DNA of 64,000 bases, from positions 1-64,000 of the forward strand of contig CAZICW010000003.1 in the NCBI GenBank assembly GCA_964537995.1, read 5' to 3'. Below the pieces are notes generated by a model, which had not been told where the DNA came from, searched no databases, and saw nothing but the letters and a program-made list of their open reading frames with translations. Shown here one piece after another: positions 49,327-58,602 of this stretch. Position 1 is the first letter of the stretch; each line of letters begins with the position of its first letter. The position numbers and the translations under genes were made by a program. Source of the DNA: JAFLUQ01 sp964537995. GTDB taxonomy: Bacteria; Bacillota; Clostridia; UMGS1883.

Positions 49327-50291
49327 AACAAATCGCCTCCGCTGATATCCTGATTTTGAGATGCCATCTGCTTTGTAAGGCGACTGCTCAGCTCCGCGGC
49401 GGCATTGTAGCCCATACGCTGCTGGCGGTTGTTCATTGCGGCAATTTCAATTATAACCGCAAGATTTCGTCCGGGACGGACGGGAATTGTAACGCTCGGA
49501 AGCTCTATCCCCAAAATATCCGTATGCTCACGGTCAAGACCGAGACGTTCATAATTTTTCCCTTGCTGCCAAAGCTCCAAATTAACAACAAGGTTGATTT
49601 TTTCGCTGTCCTTTACGGCTCCGACGCCGAAAACCTGCTTTACGTCCACAATTCCGATACCGCGCAGCTCCATAAAGTGGCGAATTATTTCGGGAGAAGA
49701 ACCGACAACGGTTTTCGCCGAAGTGCGTTTTATTTCAACCGCATCGTCGGCTACAAGCCTATGCCCGCGTTTTATCAGCTCTATGGCGGTTTCGCTTTTA
49801 CCGACCCCGCTGTCGCCGAGCAGCAGCACACCCTCGCCGTAAACCTCAACAAGCACGCCGTGGCGGGTAATTGTCGGGGCAAGGTAAACATTCAGAGACG
49901 CAATCAGCGCCGCCATGAAATCGGAGGTGCTTTCCTCGGTGCGCAAAAGCGGTACGCGGTGAATTTTGGCAGTTTCGATAAGCTCGGGATAGCAGTCGAG
50001 AGAGCGTGTAACAATGACCGCGGGAATACCGGTCGCCATGAGCTTATTGTAGGCCGAGAAGCGTTCCTCGGGTGGCTTCTCCATCATATAGAACTGCTCA
50101 ACTTTTCCCAAAATCTGTATTCTGTCAACGTCAAAATAGTCAAAATAGCCGACGCTGAGCTGTATTCCGGGGCGGTGTACGTCGGTACATTTGATTTTCA
50201 GGCTGTCAAGATTGTCGGGAACATAAATTTTTTCCAGATTGAAGTCATCAATCAGCCTGACAAGATTAATTGTCTCTCTGTGAGCTTCCAA
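49323..50291 (-). CDS. hprK: HPr kinase/phosphorylase
   Basis: Bifunctional sensor enzyme that phosphorylates or dephosphorylates HPr at Ser46, the trigger for CcpA-type carbon catabolite control. Walker A GDSGVGKSETA, the acid motif VADDAVE, and the HprK signature GIGIVDVKQVFG are present. 322 residues from a TTG start at 50291, with GGGAGAG about 8 bases upstream. Its target ptsH is at 40279-40542. Confidence 0.96.
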   Translation of the reverse strand: MEAHRETINLVRLIDDFNLEKIYVPDNLDSLKIKCTDVHRPGIQLSVGYFDYFDVDRIQILGKVEQFYMMEKPPEERFSAYNKLMATGIPAVIVTRSLDCYPELIETAKIHRVPLLRTEESTSDFMAALIASLNVYLAPTITRHGVLVEVYGEGVLLLGDSGVGKSETAIELIKRGHRLVADDAVEIKRTSAKTVVGSSPEIIRHFMELRGIGIVDVKQVFGVGAVKDSEKINLVVNLELWQQGKNYERLGLDREHTDILGIELPSVTIPVRPGRNLAVIIEIAAMNNRQQRMGYNAAAELSSRLTKQMASQNQDISGGDLF

Positions 50292-50313
50292 TTTTTATTC
50301 TCTCCCTTCGCGT

Positions 50314-51384
50314 TCAGTTTTCGCTTTGCTTAAGCCTTTCGCTTTGAAAATAGGTGTTAAGCGCGTCTATGATTTCGTCGAGGTCGCCGTTCATAATCGC
50401 GTCGATTTTGTAAAGTGTGAGATTTATCCGATGGTCGCTGACCCTTCCTTGCGGGAAGTTATAGGTGCGGATGCGTTCGCTCCTGTCGCCGCTGCCGACC
50501 TGACTTTTTCTCTCCTGAGAAATTGCTTCGCTGCGCTCGCGCTCCATAAGCTCATAAAGACGGCTCCGCAGCACCTTCATTGCTTTGTCTTTATTTTTAT
50601 GCTGGCTTTTTTCGTCTTGACAGGAAACTACAAGTCCCGTAGGAAGGTGTGTTATACGAACGGCCGAATCGGTGGTATTGACGCACTGCCCGCCCGGTCC
50701 CCCCGCGCGGAAGACATCTATTTTAAGGTCGTTCTGGTTTATTTCAACCTCCACGTCCTCAACCTCGGGAAGAACGGCGACTGTCGCCGCGCTGGTCTGT
50801 ATTCTGCCGCTCGATTCGGTTTCGGGTACGCGCTGAACACGATGAACGCCGCTCTCATATTTAAGACGGCTGTAAGCTCCCGCGCCCTCGATTGAAAATG
50901 TTATTTCTTTATATCCTCCCAAATCGGTGGGATTTGAGTTGATAATTTCTATTTTCCAGTGTCTGGCTTCGGCATACATTGAATACATACGGAACAAGTC
51001 ACCGGCAAAAAGCGCGGCCTCTTCTCCGCCCGTGCCTCCGCGGATTTCCATTATTACCGATTTTTCGTCGTTTGGATCCTTAGGTATGAGAAGGATTTTC
51101 AGTTCTTCCTCGATTACCGGCAGCTTTTCACGGTTTTCGTCAATTTCCGCCCGAAGCAGTTCCTCAAAATCACCGTCGGGCTTTTCGTCAAGCATTTCAC
51201 GAGCTTCCCGTATGGCTTGATTCGCCGCCTTATATTCCTTATATTTTTCCACGATTGGGGTCAGGTCGCTGTGTTCCTTCATAAGTTTGCGCCAACGCTC
51301 CTGATCGGCAATTACCGCGGGGTCGCTTATCTCAGCGGCAAGAGTCTCATATCTTTCAACCGTAAAGTCTAACTTTTCAAACAT
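50314..51384 (-). CDS. prfA: Peptide chain release factor 1
   Basis: Class I release factor for UAA and UAG. The catalytic GGQ is in RAGGPGGQCVN, and the RF1 codon-reading tripeptide is Pro-Glu-Thr in VPETESSGR (PxT), followed by the domain 4 region. An ATG at 51384 is preferred because GAGGTG lies 6 bases before it; the upstream GTG at 51393 is part of that site. About 356 residues. Confidence 0.97.
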   Translation of the reverse strand: MFEKLDFTVERYETLAAEISDPAVIADQERWRKLMKEHSDLTPIVEKYKEYKAANQAIREAREMLDEKPDGDFEELLRAEIDENREKLPVIEEELKILLIPKDPNDEKSVIMEIRGGTGGEEAALFAGDLFRMYSMYAEARHWKIEIINSNPTDLGGYKEITFSIEGAGAYSRLKYESGVHRVQRVPETESSGRIQTSAATVAVLPEVEDVEVEINQNDLKIDVFRAGGPGGQCVNTTDSAVRITHLPTGLVVSCQDEKSQHKNKDKAMKVLRSRLYELMERERSEAISQERKSQVGSGDRSERIRTYNFPQGRVSDHRINLTLYKIDAIMNGDLDEIIDALNTYFQSERLKQSEN

Positions 51385-51400
51385 TGTGTCCACCTCAGCG

Positions 51401-52258
51401 TCAGTTATTTCTCTTTAAAAGATAGTCCGCCATATAGCGCAGGAAGGCGCCCTTTTCCCCAAGCGGCTCCAAAGCCGCCACCGCGCGCGCCGTTTCGGCT
51501 TCGAGCCGGCGTTTCGCTTCCTCCGCGCCGTAGGCGGAAACAAAGGTCGCTTTATTGTTTTGCGCGTCGCTGTTGCTTTTGCCGAGTTCTTCGGCGCTGC
51601 TTTCCACATCCAGAATATCGTCTCGTATCTGAAACGCCAGCCCCAAGCTTATTGTATATGTGTCGAAAAAGTCCGCGCGTTTTCCCGCGGCAATCGCTCC
51701 AAGCTCGCCCGCCGCACGAATAAGAGCGCCGGTTTTGCGATTATGTATTTTTTCAACCGTTGCGGCGTCGGCTCCGTTTTTTTCGGCGGCAATGTCGTCC
51801 GCCTGCCCGCCTATCATTCCGAGAGCGCCGCTTGCGCCGTACAACGCCGCAATAGCCTTAATGTCCTTTTCCGGATTTGTGCTGCCGCCGCTTATATACT
51901 CCGCCGCAAGATTCAGCAACCCGTCGCCCGCAAGCAGAGCCTCCGCTTCGCCGAACATCATATGATTTGTCGGTCTGCCGCGACGGAGCGTATCGTTGTC
52001 CATACAGGGAAGATCGTCGTGAATAAGCGAATAGGTATGAATCATTTCCAGCGCGCAGCCGTATTTTAAGGCAAGCCTCATATCCCCTTCGAGAGCCTCG
52101 CAGCACGCCATTACAAGCACGGGACGGACACGCTTTCCTCCCGCGAGAAGACTGTAGGCCATAGCTCTGTAGGTGATTTCGTCGGACCGTGACATGACGC
52201 TTTTCAGCTCAGCATTTATCTGTTCAAGATATTCCGCTCTTTTTTCGCCGAAGCTCAC
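51401..52258 (-). CDS. ispA: Short-chain polyprenyl diphosphate synthase
   Basis: Cytosolic farnesyl/geranyl diphosphate synthase-type enzyme, 285 residues. First Asp-rich motif DDLPCMDND (DDxxxxD, FPP-type) and second motif FQIRDDILD are present. It supplies FPP to UppS, encoded in the same run. GTG start at 52258 overlaps the xseB stop (GTGA). Confidence 0.94.
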   Translation of the reverse strand: MSFGEKRAEYLEQINAELKSVMSRSDEITYRAMAYSLLAGGKRVRPVLVMACCEALEGDMRLALKYGCALEMIHTYSLIHDDLPCMDNDTLRRGRPTNHMMFGEAEALLAGDGLLNLAAEYISGGSTNPEKDIKAIAALYGASGALGMIGGQADDIAAEKNGADAATVEKIHNRKTGALIRAAGELGAIAAGKRADFFDTYTISLGLAFQIRDDILDVESSAEELGKSNSDAQNNKATFVSAYGAEEAKRRLEAETARAVAALEPLGEKGAFLRYMADYLLKRNN

Positions 52259-52482
52259 TGCTGCGCCTCCTGTTCCATGCCGCTTGTGTCAAAGGGCTTT
52301 TCTTCCCCGTCAAGGAGCTGAGTAACCTTCAGTTCCGCGCCCTTGATAAGCTTTTCGCAGTCCTTTGATACGGCAATGCCTTTCTCAAAAAGCTCCATAG
52401 CCTCCTCAAGCGAGGTTTCCCCGCTTTCAAGCCGGCGGACTATGCTTTCCAATTCTTTTATTTTTTCCTCAAATGAAGCCAT
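52255..52482 (-). CDS. xseB: Exodeoxyribonuclease VII small subunit
   Basis: Short helical subunit (75 residues) that wraps around the XseA tail. Begins with the family pattern FEEKIKELESIVRRLESGE and SLEEAMELFEKGI. Lies 27 bp after xseA and overlaps ispA by 4 bp. Confidence 0.95.
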   Translation of the reverse strand: MASFEEKIKELESIVRRLESGETSLEEAMELFEKGIAVSKDCEKLIKGAELKVTQLLDGEEKPFDTSGMEQEAQQ

Positions 52483-52509
52483 AGGGCTTCACCCCCTCTT
52501 ATCAAAATT

Positions 52510-53718
52510 TCAGAATTTATTTCTGTCGGTAACGACGGAGCGCACCTTACCGTCAGGCACGGTTGTCCAAAGCTCGCTTCCGACGGTTACATCGTCCACG
52601 CTGCGAAGGGCTTTTCCGTCGCTGACCGCAACGCTGTAGCCACGCTCAAGCACCTTGAGCGGACTCAGTGCGTCCAGCCTTCCGGCAACGGAAGCCAAGG
52701 CATGACGGCTGTTATTTAGAGCTGTGCCGACCGCCTTTTCCATTCCTTCGCAAAGGCGGTCAACATTCATTTGCAGCTCGCCCAGACGACGGCGAAAGTT
52801 CACGATTCCGCCCCTGCCCTCCAAAAGCTCAAGCTGACGCTTTGAGGAGCTTACCTTTTCTTTCAGACGCAGTCTCAGACGGGCGCGACTTTCGCCTACT
52901 CTTCTTTGCAGAGCATCAAGGTCCGGTACGGCAAGCTCCGCCGCCGCGGACGGCGTGGGAGCGCGTAAATCCGCCGCAAAGTCGCATATTGTGAAATCGG
53001 TTTCATGCCCAACCGCCGAAATTACGGGAATTTCCGACGCGGCAACCGCGCGGGCGGTCACTTCCTCGTTAAACGCCCACAAATCCTCAATGCTGCCGCC
53101 GCCGCGTCCGACAATAATAACATCCGCGGCTTTGCTTTTGTTAAAATACTCAATAGCCGAAGCGACGCTTTCCGCCGCTCCGCTGCCCTGAACAAGGCAA
53201 GGGTACACAATTGCCTTCGCTATCGGGTAGCGTCTGCGGAGAATATTGATTATATCGCGTATGGCGGCTCCCGTGGGGCTTGTACATATTCCCACAACAG
53301 AAGGGAATTGCGGAATCGGCTTTTTGCGGGCCGGGTCAAAAAGCCCCTCGGCTTCAAGCTTTTTTTTCAGAGCCTCAAAGCGGACATAAAGCTCGCCTTG
53401 TCCTTCGGCTTCCATGCTCTCTATATAGAGCTGATAGCTGCCGTCGCGTTCATAGACCGAAATCCGTCCGCCTGCCAGAATTTTCATTCCGTTTTCGGGG
53501 CGGAAAGTGAGCCGCCCCGCCGCGCCTCTGAACATTACGGCTCGCAAAACCGAGCTTTCATCCTTTAAAGTCAGATATATATGCCCCGACGAATGAAGCT
53601 TCAGATTGCTTATTTCCCCTTTTATCCATATATTTTGCAAAACGGGCATACTGTCCAGCATCGCCTTCAGGAAATTATTAAGTTGTGTTACGGTCGCGAT
53701 TTTTCTGCTGTCAGCCAT
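52510..53718 (-). CDS. xseA: Exodeoxyribonuclease VII large subunit
   Basis: Catalytic subunit of exonuclease VII, acting on single-stranded DNA. N-terminal OB fold (IWIKGEISNLKLHSSGHIYLT), catalytic core with TSPTGAAIRDI, VGRGGGSIEDLWAFN and VGHETDFTI, and a coiled-coil C-terminus. 402 residues. Overlaps nusB by 8 bp. Confidence 0.97.
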   Translation of the reverse strand: MADSRKIATVTQLNNFLKAMLDSMPVLQNIWIKGEISNLKLHSSGHIYLTLKDESSVLRAVMFRGAAGRLTFRPENGMKILAGGRISVYERDGSYQLYIESMEAEGQGELYVRFEALKKKLEAEGLFDPARKKPIPQFPSVVGICTSPTGAAIRDIINILRRRYPIAKAIVYPCLVQGSGAAESVASAIEYFNKSKAADVIIVGRGGGSIEDLWAFNEEVTARAVAASEIPVISAVGHETDFTICDFAADLRAPTPSAAAELAVPDLDALQRRVGESRARLRLRLKEKVSSSKRQLELLEGRGGIVNFRRRLGELQMNVDRLCEGMEKAVGTALNNSRHALASVAGRLDALSPLKVLERGYSVAVSDGKALRSVDDVTVGSELWTTVPDGKVRSVVTDRNKF

Positions 53719-54139
53719 TTTCTCTTATCAGCGAACGCATTACGCCGTTTATGAAGGCGGGAGCGTCCTCTCCTCCGTATTTTTTTGCAAGCTCTACGGC
53801 TTCGTTTGCGGCGACGCCCGGCGGAATATCGTCCATATAAAACGCTTCAAAAACCGCAAGCTGGAGAATTGCGATGTCCACCTTCGCGAGACGGTCAATT
53901 TTCCAACGCTTAAGATGAGGCGAAATTGCGCGGTTAAGCTCCTCTTCATTTTCCTCCACGCCGTGAAGAACTCTGTTCATGTATTCCGCGTCCCTTTTGG
54001 CGACGCTTTTTTGTTCCCATATATCTCCGTCGGCAACGGTTTCGCCGAACTTAGCCAGAAGCTCATCCGCGGAGGTCCCCATTATTTTTGCTTCAAAAAG
54101 CATCTTGAAGCTGTCCTCTCTTGCCTGCTGTCTGCTCAC
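53711..54139 (-). CDS. nusB: Transcription antitermination factor NusB
   Basis: All-helical RNA-binding factor (142 residues) acting with NusE on rRNA boxA. N-terminal SRQQAREDSFKMLFE and C-terminal PPGVAANEAVELAKKYG..FINGVM motifs are typical. About 50 bp separates it from rseP, the widest gap in the run, but no terminator or strong promoter is visible there. Confidence 0.95.
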   Translation of the reverse strand: MSRQQAREDSFKMLFEAKIMGTSADELLAKFGETVADGDIWEQKSVAKRDAEYMNRVLHGVEENEEELNRAISPHLKRWKIDRLAKVDIAILQLAVFEAFYMDDIPPGVAANEAVELAKKYGGEDAPAFINGVMRSLIRENG

Positions 54140-54190
54140 ATAATCGCCTCCCGTTTATTTTAAATTTAAATGAAAAATTAAGAATATTTT

Positions 54191-55210
54191 CTAACTTTTA
54201 ATCAATCCCATGACGTCCCCAAATGTAACATATAGCGCCAGTATCATAAGAAGCGCAAAGAAGATAAAATTGATTGTTCCGACAATCTCCGGCTTGATTT
54301 TTCTTCCGATTATTTTCTCGATTATGACAAACAGCATCTGCCCGCCGTCAAGCGCTGGGATAGGCAGAAGGTTGAACACTCCGAGGTTTACGGCTATCAT
54401 GGCGAACAAGCTCATAAGCATAAGCAAGGTGTTCTCCGAGCCGCTCTGCGCCACGGTGTCCACTACGGAAACAATTTCAACGGGGCCGCTCAAGGAATCA
54501 ACGTTCTGTCTGCCGAGAATCAAGTCGCGGACTGCCCATAGCACAGCCTTTACAATGTATACCGTGTCGTAAACGCCGTAGCGCATGGAAGTAAGGATAT
54601 TGGGATTCTCGGTTATTGCGAATCGGACGCCGAGCTTTTTCTCTCCGGAGACATCGAAAAGCGGAGCGCGGAGAGTCATTTTTTCTCCGTCGCGGCGCAC
54701 CGTTACGTCAACAATATCCTCATCTGTCATGGAAAGGCTCATGCTGACGTCATTTATTGTGTGAACTCTCGTTTTTCCTATGCGGAGGATTTCATCTCCC
54801 GCGCGGAAAACGCTTTCGGACATAAAGGAGTCGGGTACTTCCTCAACAACCGTGGGTACCACATAGCTGCCCATGTTTATTATCACAAAAAGTATCCAGC
54901 CGACTGCTATGTTTACAATCGCTCCGGTCGCAAGCACAATCAAGCGCTTCCACCACGCCGCTCTGTCGAAAGCCCGAGGATTGTCGCTTTCGCCGTTCTC
55001 CCCCTCCATACGCACAAAGCCGCCCAGCGGCAGCAGGCGCAGCGAATAAGCGGTTTCGCCCTTCTTTACGGAAAACAGCTTCGGCCCCATTCCGATTGAA
55101 AATTCATGTACAAGCACACCGAAGCTTTTTGCGGCAAGCATATGACCGAGTTCGTGTACGCATACCATAAAGCCCAGTGCCACAATTGTCAACACTACGG
55201 AAAATATCAA
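54191..55210 (-). CDS. rseP: RIP site-2 metalloprotease RseP
   Basis: Intramembrane zinc protease of the RseP/RasP/SpoIVFB superfamily. HELGH active site in the first membrane helix, one PDZ domain (about 110-190), and a third-helix PALDGGQ motif supplying the zinc-binding Asp. It cleaves anti-sigma factors or signal-peptide remnants. A TTG start at 55210 is preferred: AAGGAA lies 9 bases upstream, whereas a GTG at 55219 is next to that site. Confidence 0.93.
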   Translation of the reverse strand: MIFSVVLTIVALGFMVCVHELGHMLAAKSFGVLVHEFSIGMGPKLFSVKKGETAYSLRLLPLGGFVRMEGENGESDNPRAFDRAAWWKRLIVLATGAIVNIAVGWILFVIINMGSYVVPTVVEEVPDSFMSESVFRAGDEILRIGKTRVHTINDVSMSLSMTDEDIVDVTVRRDGEKMTLRAPLFDVSGEKKLGVRFAITENPNILTSMRYGVYDTVYIVKAVLWAVRDLILGRQNVDSLSGPVEIVSVVDTVAQSGSENTLLMLMSLFAMIAVNLGVFNLLPIPALDGGQMLFVIIEKIIGRKIKPEIVGTINFIFFALLMILALYVTFGDVMGLIKS

Positions 55211-55264
55211 AAAGCACACTTCCTTGAAAAATTCGGGTCAAATTACAATTTCATTGTCACAGCC

Positions 55265-56410
55265 TCATTGCCCCAACCGTTTTTCGACGTATTCCCGCGC
55301 TTCCCCATCCGCGCGGATAATATCCTCTATACAGGGATTTTCGATAACAGGGCAGTTATCCATTGCGCCTTCGATAAGCTCGGTTATTTCAAGAAAACCG
55401 CATTCGTCGCGCAAAAAGGCTCCGACCGCTTCCTCATTGGCACCGTTGAGCACAGCGGGCATTGTGCCGCCGATTTTTGCCGCCCGTTTAGCCAAATTCA
55501 CAGCGGGGAAGGTTTCATTGTCTATATCAAAAAATGTAAGCTTTCCGATTTTAACCAAGTCCAGCGGCTCCGATACGGGAACTTTTCTTTCCGGATAGGT
55601 AAGCGCATAGGCAATCGGCAGACGCATATCCGGCACGCCGAGCTGTCCTATAACACTGCCGTCGGAAAATTCGACCATTGAATGTATTATGCTTTCACGA
55701 TGTATAATCGGAATTATGCTGTCGGTATCCAAATTGAAAAGATGCTTTGCTTCAATTATTTCAAGTCCCTTATTTACCAAGGTCGCGCTGTCAACCGTTA
55801 TCTTTGCGCCCATTGTCCAGTTTGGATGCTTTAAGGCGTCGAAGCGCGTTTTTCCTCGAAGCTCTTCCCGTGTCATTGCGAAAAACGGACCGCCGCTGGC
55901 TGTTATGAAAATTCTTTTTAAAAATTTTCTTTGGTCGGAAATCGACTGAAAAATCGCGCTGTGCTCGCTGTCGACGGGAAGAATTTTAACATTATGTTTT
56001 TTTGCCAGCGGCATAACAATATCTCCCGCAGTCACAAGGGTTTCCTTGTTGGCAAGGGCAATATCCTTTCCGGCGCGTATTGCCGCAAGCGTCGGACGCA
56101 GTCCCGCTATGCCGACAATTGCCGCAACCGCAATGTCCACGCCTTCCGCGGCGGCACATTCCTCCGCGCCCTCGAAGCCCGAAAGCACCTTTGTGTTTGT
56201 GTCGGCAACCGTTATTTTAAGTTCCGCCGCCTTCTGTGCGTCCGTAACGCAGGCGAGCGCGGGCTTATATTTTCTTATCTGCCGTTCCAGAAGCTTAATG
56301 TTGGAATGACAGGTCAAGGAATGAACCCTTATATCCCCTTCCTTATCCGCAACGTCAAGCGTTTGGGTTCCTATTGAGCCTGTCGAGCCCAAAACGGCTA
56401 TATTTTTCAT
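55265..56410 (-). CDS. dxr: 1-deoxy-D-xylulose 5-phosphate reductoisomerase
   Basis: Second enzyme of the MEP isoprenoid pathway, NADPH-dependent. NADPH loop LGSTGSIG, ANKETLV, PVDSEHSAIFQ and ASGGPF are diagnostic. The ATG at 56410 (AAGGA upstream) gives about 382 residues; an extension to 56479 would overlap cdsA. Confidence 0.97.
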   Translation of the reverse strand: MKNIAVLGSTGSIGTQTLDVADKEGDIRVHSLTCHSNIKLLERQIRKYKPALACVTDAQKAAELKITVADTNTKVLSGFEGAEECAAAEGVDIAVAAIVGIAGLRPTLAAIRAGKDIALANKETLVTAGDIVMPLAKKHNVKILPVDSEHSAIFQSISDQRKFLKRIFITASGGPFFAMTREELRGKTRFDALKHPNWTMGAKITVDSATLVNKGLEIIEAKHLFNLDTDSIIPIIHRESIIHSMVEFSDGSVIGQLGVPDMRLPIAYALTYPERKVPVSEPLDLVKIGKLTFFDIDNETFPAVNLAKRAAKIGGTMPAVLNGANEEAVGAFLRDECGFLEITELIEGAMDNCPVIENPCIEDIIRADGEAREYVEKRLGQ

Positions 56411-56426
56411 CAATATCAAATCCTTT

Positions 56427-57236
56427 TTAGCTGAATATCGGGAATACGGCGACAAAATGATAAACCAGCGGAGCCACAAACATCACGCTGTCAAAGCGGT
56501 CCATAATCCCGCCGTGACCGGGCATGATATTGCCGTAGTCCTTTATGGCGTACTCTCGCTTTATCGCCGAAGCGCTGAGATCGCCAATCTGCGAAATCAC
56601 TCCGCAAAGCAGCCCTAAAATCAGAAGATGCGGATAATCGGGCGACGGCTTGGCGAATTTTCCGACAATAAAGCCGTAAAGACACATAATTACCGCCGTA
56701 CCCACTACGCCGCCGACAGAGCCCTCAATTGTTTTCTTGGGGCTTATGACGGGCGCAAGCTTATGCTTGCCGAACGCGCGTCCCGCAAAATAGGCGCAGG
56801 AATCGGTTATCCACGCTCCGACAAAAATCGCGAAGGTGTTCCAAAGACCGTTTTCCGTCTGACGAATCCATGCGATATTGGAAAAAAGCAAGCTTACGAG
56901 GATTGTTATAGTAAAAAATTTTGCTATATCCTCAAAGGTATACTTGCTGTGTCTCAATATCAGCACCGAAAAGAGAAACATCAAATATATCCATACGGCT
57001 ATGTATACGCTCTGGGGCTTGGGAGACATGAAACCGAAAAGCACAAAAACCGGCACAAGCATTCCCGCCGCCGACAAAATTCTTTTATCAAGGATTCCCA
57101 CGGCGCGGTACAGTTCAAAAAGCGCAAGCTCTATGACAATCAGCACGGCGACTGTGAGAACATATTTTTCGCTGAAAATCACGACAAGGAACAGCGCCAC
57201 TCCAAGAAACGCGGTGATAAGTCTTTCCTTCAGCAT
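56427..57236 (-). CDS. cdsA: Phosphatidate cytidylyltransferase
   Basis: Integral membrane enzyme making CDP-diacylglycerol for phospholipid synthesis. Multiple transmembrane helices and the C-terminal CDP-DAG synthase signature with AIKREYAIKDYGN and PGHGGIMDRFDS. 269 residues. Lies between uppS and dxr in the usual order. Confidence 0.96.
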   Translation of the reverse strand: MLKERLITAFLGVALFLVVIFSEKYVLTVAVLIVIELALFELYRAVGILDKRILSAAGMLVPVFVLFGFMSPKPQSVYIAVWIYLMFLFSVLILRHSKYTFEDIAKFFTITILVSLLFSNIAWIRQTENGLWNTFAIFVGAWITDSCAYFAGRAFGKHKLAPVISPKKTIEGSVGGVVGTAVIMCLYGFIVGKFAKPSPDYPHLLILGLLCGVISQIGDLSASAIKREYAIKDYGNIMPGHGGIMDRFDSVMFVAPLVYHFVAVFPIFS

Positions 57237-57251
57237 ATTTTCCCTCCTGTT

Positions 57252-58001
57252 TTATCTTCCGCCGAAGCGTCTGTTTCTGTTTTGATAGTCGCAAATTGCC
57301 CGCATTAAATCGTCCTTTTTAAAATCCGGCCACAAAATTTTGTCAAACCATAGCTCCGAATACGCTCCTTGCCACATCAAAAAATTGCTCAGACGACATT
57401 CTCCGCTTGGACGGATTATTAAATCCGGGTCGGAAATTCCGCCCGTATCAAGTCGGCTTGAAATGAACTCCTCGGTTATGTCGGCGGAAGAAATTTTGCC
57501 TTCGGCAGCCTCGTCGGCTATACGTCGCACGGCGCGGGTTATTTCGTCCCTGCTGCCGTAATTCAACGCAACGTTAATGAGGAAGTCTCCGTTATTTTTA
57601 GTGACTTCCTCAATGTACCTCTGCTTTTCCCTGAAGCTTTCGGAAAAGGCGCTCATATCTCCGAGGAAGCGAATCTGCGCGCGCCCCTTCAGCTTTTGCA
57701 GACCGTTTTCCAAATAGTCTTCAAGCAAAGCCATCAAAGCGTCAACCTCGTCCCTGTCGCGTTTCCAATTTTCCGTCGAAAAGGCATAGAAGGTAATAAT
57801 TTTAATTCCCAGCTCGCCCGCACATTCCGATATTTCTTCAAAGGTTTTGGCTCCCTTGGCATGACCGCTCTGTCGGGGAAGGTGATGCTTTTTTGCCCAA
57901 CGTCCGTTCCCGTCCATAATTATTGCGATGTGCCTCGGCAAGTTATCAAAGTCCACTTCAGCCTCAAGTCTTTTTTCCTTTACTTTTTCAAAAAAACTCA
58001 T
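57252..58001 (-). CDS. uppS: Isoprenyl transferase (undecaprenyl diphosphate synthase)
   Basis: Cis-prenyltransferase building the C55 carrier for wall synthesis. Catalytic Asp in IAIIMDGNGRWAK, GHAKGA, FYAFSTENWKR and the C-terminal LIIRPSGECRLSNFL are clear. The usual RTSGE reads RPSGE here. 249 residues. Confidence 0.96.
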   Translation of the reverse strand: MSFFEKVKEKRLEAEVDFDNLPRHIAIIMDGNGRWAKKHHLPRQSGHAKGAKTFEEISECAGELGIKIITFYAFSTENWKRDRDEVDALMALLEDYLENGLQKLKGRAQIRFLGDMSAFSESFREKQRYIEEVTKNNGDFLINVALNYGSRDEITRAVRRIADEAAEGKISSADITEEFISSRLDTGGISDPDLIIRPSGECRLSNFLMWQGAYSELWFDKILWPDFKKDDLMRAICDYQNRNRRFGGR

Positions 58002-58029
58002 AGCTGCTCTCTCCGTTATTATATTGTTA

Positions 58030-58581
58030 TTATATTTCGGTTATTTCCTTATCCTTCTTTGCGAGCATGGCGTCAATCTCTTTGATTTTGGCGTCTGTCA
58101 GCTCCTGAACATCCTTTTCGATGCTTTTGAGGTCGTCCTCGGTTATTTCGCTCTTTTTCTTTTGCGCCTTAAAGCCTTCTATCGCGTCGCGGCGGATTGA
58201 ACGAACCGCGACCTTTGCTTCCTCCGCCTTTTTGGCGGTCTGCTTAGTCAGCTCCTTGCGTCTTTCTTCGGTAAGCTGAGGAAAAGCAAGTCTTATAACG
58301 CGCCCGTCGTTCTGAGGATTTATTCCCAGCTCCGACGCGAGAATCGCCTTTTCTATTGCTTTGAGCAAAGAAGTATCCCAAGGCTGAATCGTTATGGTTC
58401 TGGGATCGGGGGTTGAAATTGTTCCGATTTGCTGAATCGGCGTGGGTGTTCCGTAGTAGTCCACGGTAATCCTGTCAAGCACTGTCGGATTGGCTCTTCC
58501 CGCACGGATTGCGCCAAATTCGCCGAGCAAATGACTCAGCGCTTTATCCATTTTTTCGGTGATTTCGGGATAGTTTTTCAT
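58030..58581 (-). CDS. frr: Ribosome recycling factor
   Basis: Splits post-termination ribosomes with EF-G. 183 residues with the diagnostic RAGRANP, DYYGTPTPIQQ and PQLTEERRKEL segments. Lies between pyrH and uppS. Confidence 0.97.
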   Translation of the reverse strand: MKNYPEITEKMDKALSHLLGEFGAIRAGRANPTVLDRITVDYYGTPTPIQQIGTISTPDPRTITIQPWDTSLLKAIEKAILASELGINPQNDGRVIRLAFPQLTEERRKELTKQTAKKAEEAKVAVRSIRRDAIEGFKAQKKKSEITEDDLKSIEKDVQELTDAKIKEIDAMLAKKDKEITEI

Positions 58582-58602
58582 TTTCTGTACTCCTTTCGTT
58601 TT

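Noticed and set aside
49305..50333. A 342-codon open frame on the plus strand opposite hprK
   Set aside because: hprK is unmistakable on the minus strand; the shadow has no motif or ribosome site.
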